This document shows, piece by piece, positions 57,749-64,000 of a DNA stretch of 64,000 bases. A program made the translations under genes and the position numbers. The stretch comes from Cryptomeria japonica. Its lineage: Eukaryota > Streptophyta > Pinopsida > Cupressales > Cupressaceae. How positions within the stretch are numbered: position 1 is the first letter of the stretch; every line of letters starts with the position of its first letter. Location: contig NC_081410.1 in assembly GCF_030272615.1 (NCBI RefSeq), forward strand, positions 229,312,915 to 229,376,914. Reading direction: 5' to 3'. The notes under the pieces were generated by a model. The model was not told the DNA's origin. It was given only the letters and a program-made list of their open reading frames with translations, and made no database searches.

Positions 57749-59947
57749 ATGCCTATTCAAACCAGTAGTTCTCGTAAGAAACAAGCCACAGGCAAAGAAA
57801 ACACCTTCACCTATCAAGATAATCGATTTTACGTGAAGGATCCACTCACTGACATGTCGTCGTCATCAGGTGGACCAATTTTTGATGAACCGAAATCTCC
57901 CACTATACATGAGACAAAATACAATGATGGAAACAAAAATGACCGTAATATTTCCGAAAACCATAATGACTCCACATCATCAAGTGAGACTGACGAAGAC
58001 GCTGAATCTCCAGAAAAAGAAATCCTTGACTGTCAGAAAGACAAAGACTTTAGAAAAATGATGAAAACTATCATTACCTGAGAGAAGGAAGACTATTTCT
58101 TAGAACTAGCAAAACAAGGTGCCAAACTTCCTATTGGATATGACGTTCAGACACTTGTTACTAAAAGGGAAGACTCACCTATACTCATGGTAGAAAAATA
58201 GTTACTAGCTTTGCGGATGGAGGTCACAGAACTGAAGAATAAGGACAAGTCCCCGAAACAATATTCTCTAGAAACAATATGTCCCTTTCCATTTGACAAA
58301 AATCTACACATGCCTCCATTTCTTTCACGAGTGGAGATCCCAAAATTTGAAAAATATGATGGTACCTCAGATCCTAAAGATCATGTTAGGGAATTTAGTG
58401 TTGCTTGTATGGAGTTCATGCATGATCAAACATACCTCATGTGTCTCTTCCCATGGAGTTTAGGGGGTCAAGCAATGGAATGGTTCTCAAGTCTACCCAA
58501 AGGAATAAAAACATTTGAAGAACTAATCCAACTATTTTTACAACAATACTCATACAACATTCAACATCCTGTAACTATGATCGATCTTTGTAATACTCAA
58601 TAGAAAACAGGGGAACCTCTTCTTACTTTTCTCCAATGCTGGAGAAAGATGTTCTCTAGGTACCCACAACCTATTCCAGACTCTGAGAAAATGGATATAT
58701 TTGTCAATAACATGGTCCCCAAACTGAAATATAGCATACAAATGCAAGTACACCCATCATTTAACAAAATGGTAGATAATGCCATTTGAATGAAAGATGT
58801 GTTCATAAAGAAGGGAGATATCACACCTTGGAAAGAAACACAAACAAGATCTAGCTCTAAAGAGAAGAACAAGTATTGGAAATTTGCCAATGACAACAAC
58901 AAGAATGTTGTTAATGATGGAGTAGTCAAAACCAACTCAAAATCCACAATATTCAACTTGGCTAGTGGTACACAAGCACTTAAAGTTGCTGAGATTGCAG
59001 CAGAGAATCCGCCAAAGAAAACAAAGGAATGGCTCAAAGAAAAGCCTTGGCTTTCCAAACCTAAGCGTGATTTTACTCCTCTTGAAGAATCATATGAATC
59101 TTCTTTCAAAACTCTATTGGAAAACAACTTGATAACACTACCAGATAACTCCAGACCATATGATCCAGATGTCAAACCAAGATGGTGGAGAGAAAATGAA
59201 TACTGCGACTTCCATCGGAATAAGGGTCATAACATAAATAATTGCATGAAGCTAAAACATGAGATTCAAGATCTCATAGACGCTGGTAAAGTTGTTGTTG
59301 GGAATCATCCAACCAATGCTGATCATAAAGCATTTAAAGACCCTTTGCCTGCTTACGAACAAGGTGATTCCTCAAAGACCAAAGGAGGTGCCAAAGTAAA
59401 TTATACTTATGCCAGCCAGGACAATGTTATCAACATGATTGAGTCTTCATACTCAGAATATTGCAATGTGATTATAGTTCAAGATAAACCAAATGAATCA
59501 TGATATGCAAGAGCTCTGACCCAATCTCAAAAGAAAGTTACCCTCAAAGGAGCTAGTTCTTCCAACCCAGCTCAAGAAACATCAAATCCAAGAGCCTTGC
59601 CAAACAAACAAAAAGAATCAACCTTGGACAGATTTAAAAGGTTAACCTCATCATCATCCTCTGGATACAGTGTGGTTGAATAGTTAAAAAGGACAAATGC
59701 TCAAATTTCAATTTTTGAATTGCTACAACTCTCATATGCTCACAAGGAAATCCTAGACAAAGCATTACTCACTACCAATGTTCCAAAAGATTTAGACATT
59801 GATCAGTTTCAGTCTACGGTGGGTCATCTGATTTCACCTCACTATTTGACCTTCTCTGAAGAAGATGACAATTCATTAAATCATCCACATAACCAACCAT
59901 TGCATATTGAAGCGATGATCCACAAACACAGAGTGAACATGTTTTGA
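57749..59947 (+). pseudogene. Tat-2 gag
   Basis: The start ATG at 57749 (MPIQTSSSRKKQ) is preferred over 57695 because it opens a Ser/Lys-rich then acidic N-terminus like that of Tat-1. Capsid motifs: ICPFPFDKNLHMPPF, YDGTSDPKDHVREF, GGQAMEWFSSLPKG, IDLCNTQ. Zinc-like motif CDFHRNKGHNINNC near 59200. Then a long linker and SYAHKEILDKALL, matching Tat-1 SPSHKTILDQALQ. Stops at 58079, 58199, 58601, 58787, 59501 and 59681; the frame ends near 59945, and protease continues one frame over. Confidence 0.85.
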
Positions 59948-62355
59948 TAGATGGAGGCGTGGGGTTGAATATCTGTACTTATCATCTTCTTACACAACTA
60001 GGATTCTCTAAAAATATCATTGATCCAGGAAAGAAAATAACAATTAAAGCCTATGATGAGGAAGAGAGGACCTCCAAAGGTCTGGTATCATTACCAATCA
60101 GAGTGGGACTGGTAGAGAGAGATGTCCTTTTCCAGGTTCTCAATATTCCATTGTCATACAATATATTACTGGACAGGCCATGGATTCATGAAATGAAGGC
60201 AGTACCATCAACATATCACCAATGCTTAAAGTTTCCTTATAACGGAGCCGAAGTCAGTATTCCCACTGATAAAAATGTCATCTGTAATGCATTAACAAAA
60301 GGTGCAGATACTTTTGTGCCACATAATAGGGTAGCCTCTCCAAATGAAGATCCAAAAACATTGATGAAAGACTTAGAAAAAAGATTGAAGATTACAGATA
60401 CCGACTACAAGATAGAATCGGTACTATCGTTAGTTTCTCTCCCTCCATCACCAAAATAGTTGGGCAAGCCATCCGAGGCTAGGAGAACACAAACTTTGGC
60501 TCTGAATACTATATATGATGGTCTCTTTATATAGTCTTCTACCTCCTTGGCAGATGAAATAGAAGAGGATGCTGTGCTTAACTGGCTCTTTAAGGAAGAT
60601 AGTCCAAATGAGGAGGTACGACACTGTGAGATTTTCTCAAACCAATATGGTCATGGTTACAAAATGATTCAGCGCATGGGGTACTCAGATACTAGTCCTT
60701 TGGGCAAACAAAAAGAAGGTATTACTGAACCAATTCAGCTACAAACCAAATCCACACATGATAAGGCTAGACTGGGATACAATCCGAAAAAGACATCAAA
60801 CCAAAAACATGTTTCTAAGTCTAAGTGCTCGAAAAAGATATCGCCTTTAACATTACATGAAGTAGACACTAAACAAACAAAAGTAGAGTGTAGAAAAGAG
60901 AAACAGGAATCAACAGTCAAGAAAGAAGAAATAGTCAGTGTCCAGGCTTCGATGGTATCAGCTACGTTAATACAAGAAGTTGAGGTTCCTCAGGATATAA
61001 GAGATGAAGTCATAAGAATTAGAGAATTGTTTGCACCATTAAACGTTCCGGTCACATATACTGGCAGGCAACAAGTAGATGATTTAGAGACTGATTCAAA
61101 CGAGTATGAATGGGGTCCTGACTATCTTTCAGACACATCCAATACAGAAATTCCAGAAGAATCTAGTGGTGTCATAGATGATACTCAAGAGCTAATCCGC
61201 ATAAAACTAGAGAAGGAAATACAAGAAATTAAACAAAAGAGGCAAGCAAATTATGAACAAGGATTGAAAGAAGGAACAATACTAGAAAACTTCTCATCTA
61301 TGTGCCCTTATCCTAAAACATAACAAATCAGTAATAGCACTACACAAGAAGAGTTAGAAGCTACAAAACAAGAACCAGTAATCGGTCCAAAAGAAGCTGA
61401 ATGGAGTAGATGACAACAAATCACAGAAATAATAAGATCATGTCAACAGGTGTGTCAGATACAAATGACAAATGAACCACAATATGAAGGAACTTGTAGC
61501 ATTAAAGATGTTCATATTGATACCATACATATGCTTACTAAATCACCTGAAAGAGACTTGGAAAATTCATCCGATGACTCTGATGACTCTGATGATAGTC
61601 TTGTTCATGATGATATCCACTCAGCCTCAAATTCTGAATCATCTGATACAAACAATGAAAAGTTGCCTACTAGTCTTATTGCTGTTAAACCATGATATGA
61701 CGTCCAGTTTGGTGTAGTAAACGATGTTACAAGTATGTCTATTGGATTAGATCGATTAAATATTAACGTGAACTTTAATAATCATGATCTGACTCTTCCT
61801 AGTCTCAAGACACTTATGTAAGGTATCATTTTGGAACTCGACTTTTTGATCCGCAGTTGTGATAACAATACCGTGAACGCTCTTGAACCTATTCAAAATT
61901 TGTCCTTAGTACATCCCGAATTGATAGACTGTACTTTAGCAAATCAACCCATGGATATACCTACTTTTGCCAATGACTATACATTATCCTATTATCTCAA
62001 TGCAGTCGAACCTATAAACTCTTCCACTAGTGAACGGAGTGAAAATATGACTGAATTGGATATCAAGTATCTTAGTCGCAAAAACAAGAAAAATAAAAAT
62101 AAAAGATCTGATGGCGAAAACCATATTGTGGTGGTGTTAGAATCTAAAAAAGAGAAAATAAAGGATGTAACTAAAGGTGAAAACCTCTTTGAGGTGCCTG
62201 AAGGTGAGATACTTGGTATACTGCCCAATCATTTTCAGGAGCGGTCTTCCATATTGATCAAGCCAACTCAACTAGTGAATATCGGAAATCAAGAGACACC
62301 ACAAATCATTCACGTAGCTCAATCACTATCAGCAGAAGAATTGAAGGAGTTCACT
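59944..62355 (+). pseudogene. Tat-2 aspartic protease, G-patch and linker
   Basis: The protease core IDGGVGLNICTYHLL starts at 59947 with the catalytic Asp, then IPLSYNILLDRPWIHEMKAV near 60146-60200. The G-patch-like motif YGHGYKMIQRMGYSDTSPLG lies near 60646-60705, followed by a Lys/Glu-rich linker, an acidic Ser/Asp run (near 61570-61600) and a block that precedes RT in Tat-1 (LGILPNHFQERSSILIK versus FDILPASTQHERSTILIK). Stops at 60457, 60535, 61321, 61411, 61693 and 61819. The shift relative to gag near 59940 looks like a one-base loss, since Tat-1 has no shift there. Confidence 0.8.
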
Positions 62356-63252
62356 TAGCTATTCTTAGAAAATAAAATAATCTTTGCATGGACATACTCT
62401 GATATGCCAGGCTTGGATCCTGATCTCATTATGCACCATCTCTCAATCACGCCAGGAGTAAAACTAGTTAAGCAAAAGCTTCGTAAGATGCACTTGCATG
62501 TAGCACTATTGGTCAAAGCTGAACTACAGAAACTGCTCAAAGCTAGATTTATCAGAGCAATAGATTATGCTGAATAGATTTCCAACATAGTGCTTGTGTC
62601 GAAGGAAGATAAATCTATCAAAGTTTGTACAAATTTTAGAGATCTCAACAAAGCATGTCCAATAGACGACTTTCCATTGCCAAATATTGATATGATAGTT
62701 GACATGACATCTGGGTATGAGATGTAATCACTAATGGACAGATTTTCTGGCTACAACCAGATTAAAATCACTCCTGGAGATCAAGAAAAGACAATTTTCA
62801 CATGTGCGTGGGGAACCTTTTGCTGGAACATCATGCCATTTGGGTTAAAGAATGGAGGGGCGACCTATCAAAGAGCAGTTACAACTATCTTTCATGACAT
62901 GATGCATAAGAATATGGAAGATTCTGTTGATGACACCTTAGTGAAGACTATGAAAAGATCAACGCATATTCAAGAGTTAGGTCCTATACTTGACAGAATG
63001 GAAAAATTCAAGCTCCGATTAAATCCAAAGAAGTGTGCATTCAGAGTGACATCTGGTAAACTACTTGGCTACATCATTTCAAAGAAGGGCATCGAGGTTG
63101 ATCCTAAGAAGGTTCAAGCTATAATGGAAATGTTGCCTCCAAAGAACATCAGTCAAATGAGAAGTCTACAGGGACGTCTCCAATCCATTAGAAGATTCAT
63201 TTCTCAACTAGCAGACAAGGCTCAACCTTTTACAAAAGTATTGAGAAAATGA
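62356..63252 (+). pseudogene. Tat-2 reverse transcriptase
   Basis: Motifs in order: YSDMPGLDPDLIMHHL, VCTNFRDLNKACPIDDFPL (Asn where Tat-1 has Asp), SLMDRFSGYNQIKI, PFGLKNGGATYQRAVTT, then EDSVDDTLVKT, in which the YVDD box has become SVDD (near 62920), and LGYIISKKGIEVD. Stops at 62356, 62575 (Trp in Tat-1), 62725 and 63250. The two Asp residues of the box remain, but the changed Tyr would probably impair activity. Confidence 0.85.
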
Positions 63253-63261
63253 ATAATATAA

Positions 63262-64000
63262 AACTGGGATCAGCAGTGTGAACAACATCTTCAGCAGATA
63301 AAAGAGTACCTATCTAATCCACCAATATTGATGCCACTTATTCAGGGTAAGCCACTAATCTTATATATATCAGCAACTGATTCATCATTGGGGGCACTTC
63401 TGGTGCAACAGGATGACAACAAAAAAGAACGAGCTATTTATTACATCAGCAGGACATTGGTGTCTTATGAAATGAGCTATAGTATAATAGAAAAATCATG
63501 CTTGGCATTAGTCTTTGCATCACAGAAACTGAGGCATTATATGCTAGCACATTCAGTCAAGTTGGTGGCCAAAATCGATCCACTCAAGTATCTTCTTTAT
63601 AAAGCAACACTCACCGGAAGATTGGCAAAGTGGGTAATGATCCTTACAGAGTTTAACATTGAATATGTGGAATGCAAAGCCATAAAAGGACAGGTAATTA
63701 CTGATCAACTTGCTAAAGCTCCACTTGAGGATACTCAACCACTACACATTGAGTTCCTAGATGAATCAATAATGCATCTTACTCAACAACCCTGGAAGAT
63801 GTTCTTTGATGGTTCCTTTACTCAATATGGTTTAGGTGCTGGCATACTATTCATTACTCCTCAGAAGTATTCAATTCTGAAGTCTTATAAGATTCTATTC
63901 CCTTGCACAAACAATATTGCAGAATATGAAGCTTTGGTGAATGGAATAAAACTAGCTATTGAATGGAAGCTTGTTGAATTACATATCTATGGAGATTCTC
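63262..64000 (+). pseudogene. Tat-2 RNase H and start of archaeal-type RNase H (partial at window edge)
   Basis: After stops at 63250 and 63259 the frame is open to the window end. The first RNase H reads LYISATDSSLGALLVQQ and AIYYISRTLVSYEMSY; GRLAKWVMIL follows. The archaeal-type domain begins at WKMFFDGSFTQYGLGAGIL (near 63790), then AEYEALVNGIKLA and IYGDS at the edge. The order copies Tat-1. The rest of pol and the 3' LTR lie outside. Confidence 0.85.

Larger units (their letters stand above)
54358..64000 (+). mobile_element. Tat-2: second Tat-lineage gypsy element (3' part outside window)
   Basis: Order on the plus strand: LTR (54358-55484), primer site, 2.2-kb leader with palindrome arrays and a minisatellite, gag, protease, G-patch, RT, RNase H, then the start of archaeal-type RNase H at the window edge. 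Domain order and motif spelling match Tat-1, but leader and LTR sequences are unrelated by eye. It interrupts gypsy-C. It is more decayed than Tat-1, with a frameshift between gag and protease as well as many stops. Confidence 0.88.

Noticed and set aside
1-64000. tRNA, rRNA, CRISPR or bacterial-type operons
   Set aside because: No cloverleaf, rRNA core, spaced repeat-spacer array or operon structure seen; the window is plant repeat DNA.

Overview
This is plant nuclear DNA made almost entirely of transposable elements nested inside one another. I found no intact host gene, rRNA, tRNA or CRISPR array. AT richness, many decayed Ty3/gypsy and Ty1/copia pol fragments, solo LTRs, and an 18-kb Tat-lineage gypsy element (two RNase H domains, no chromodomain) with an antisense plant-mobile-domain gene point to a large plant genome. 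A gymnosperm is my best guess, at low confidence. Element names below are local labels.

Layout. 1-3200: 3' end of X-1, a non-autonomous Tat-like family. 3985-10052: tandem array of a 1.78-kb unknown unit (A, B, C), with solo LTR S2 (5653-7206) between A and B and a copia LTR (copia-L, 10053-11145) ending C. 12712-15443: 3' end of X-3, minus strand. 15444-17440: 3' end of minus-strand copia-B. 17796 to about 54357: a nest. The outer element is decayed gypsy-C (gag 17796-18162 plus 52458-53050, protease 53556-54176). Copia-A (18163-52452, target duplication GAGAG) sits in its gag. Copia-A carries solo LTR S1 (19292-20754) in its 5' LTR and element X-2 (22178-49491, minus) in its pol. X-2 carries an A-tailed insertion (25093-27394) and, in its 5' LTR, the whole element Tat-1 (30398-48827, target duplication GAAAG). 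54358-64000: second Tat element, Tat-2, from 5' LTR to the archaeal-type RNase H, cut by the window edge.

Tat-1 keeps one 2,438-codon gag-pol frame with 19 in-frame stops and no frameshift. The domain order is gag, protease, G-patch, RT, RNase H, archaeal-type RNase H, integrase. A decayed plant-mobile-domain gene lies antisense between pol and the 3' LTR.

The most unusual signal is non-coding. The Tat-1 leader carries an AGCGCT palindrome repeated at about 20-bp steps. A second array of the same motif lies just upstream of the antisense gene, in that gene's transcriptional orientation. The Tat-2 leader carries an unrelated palindrome, TCGTACGA, at about 20-22-bp steps or multiples. Two elements with different palindromes but the same spacing suggest a leader module I do not recognise.

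All boundaries, identities and counts were read by eye. Target duplications and reading-frame continuity are the strongest evidence. Functions come from family motifs.
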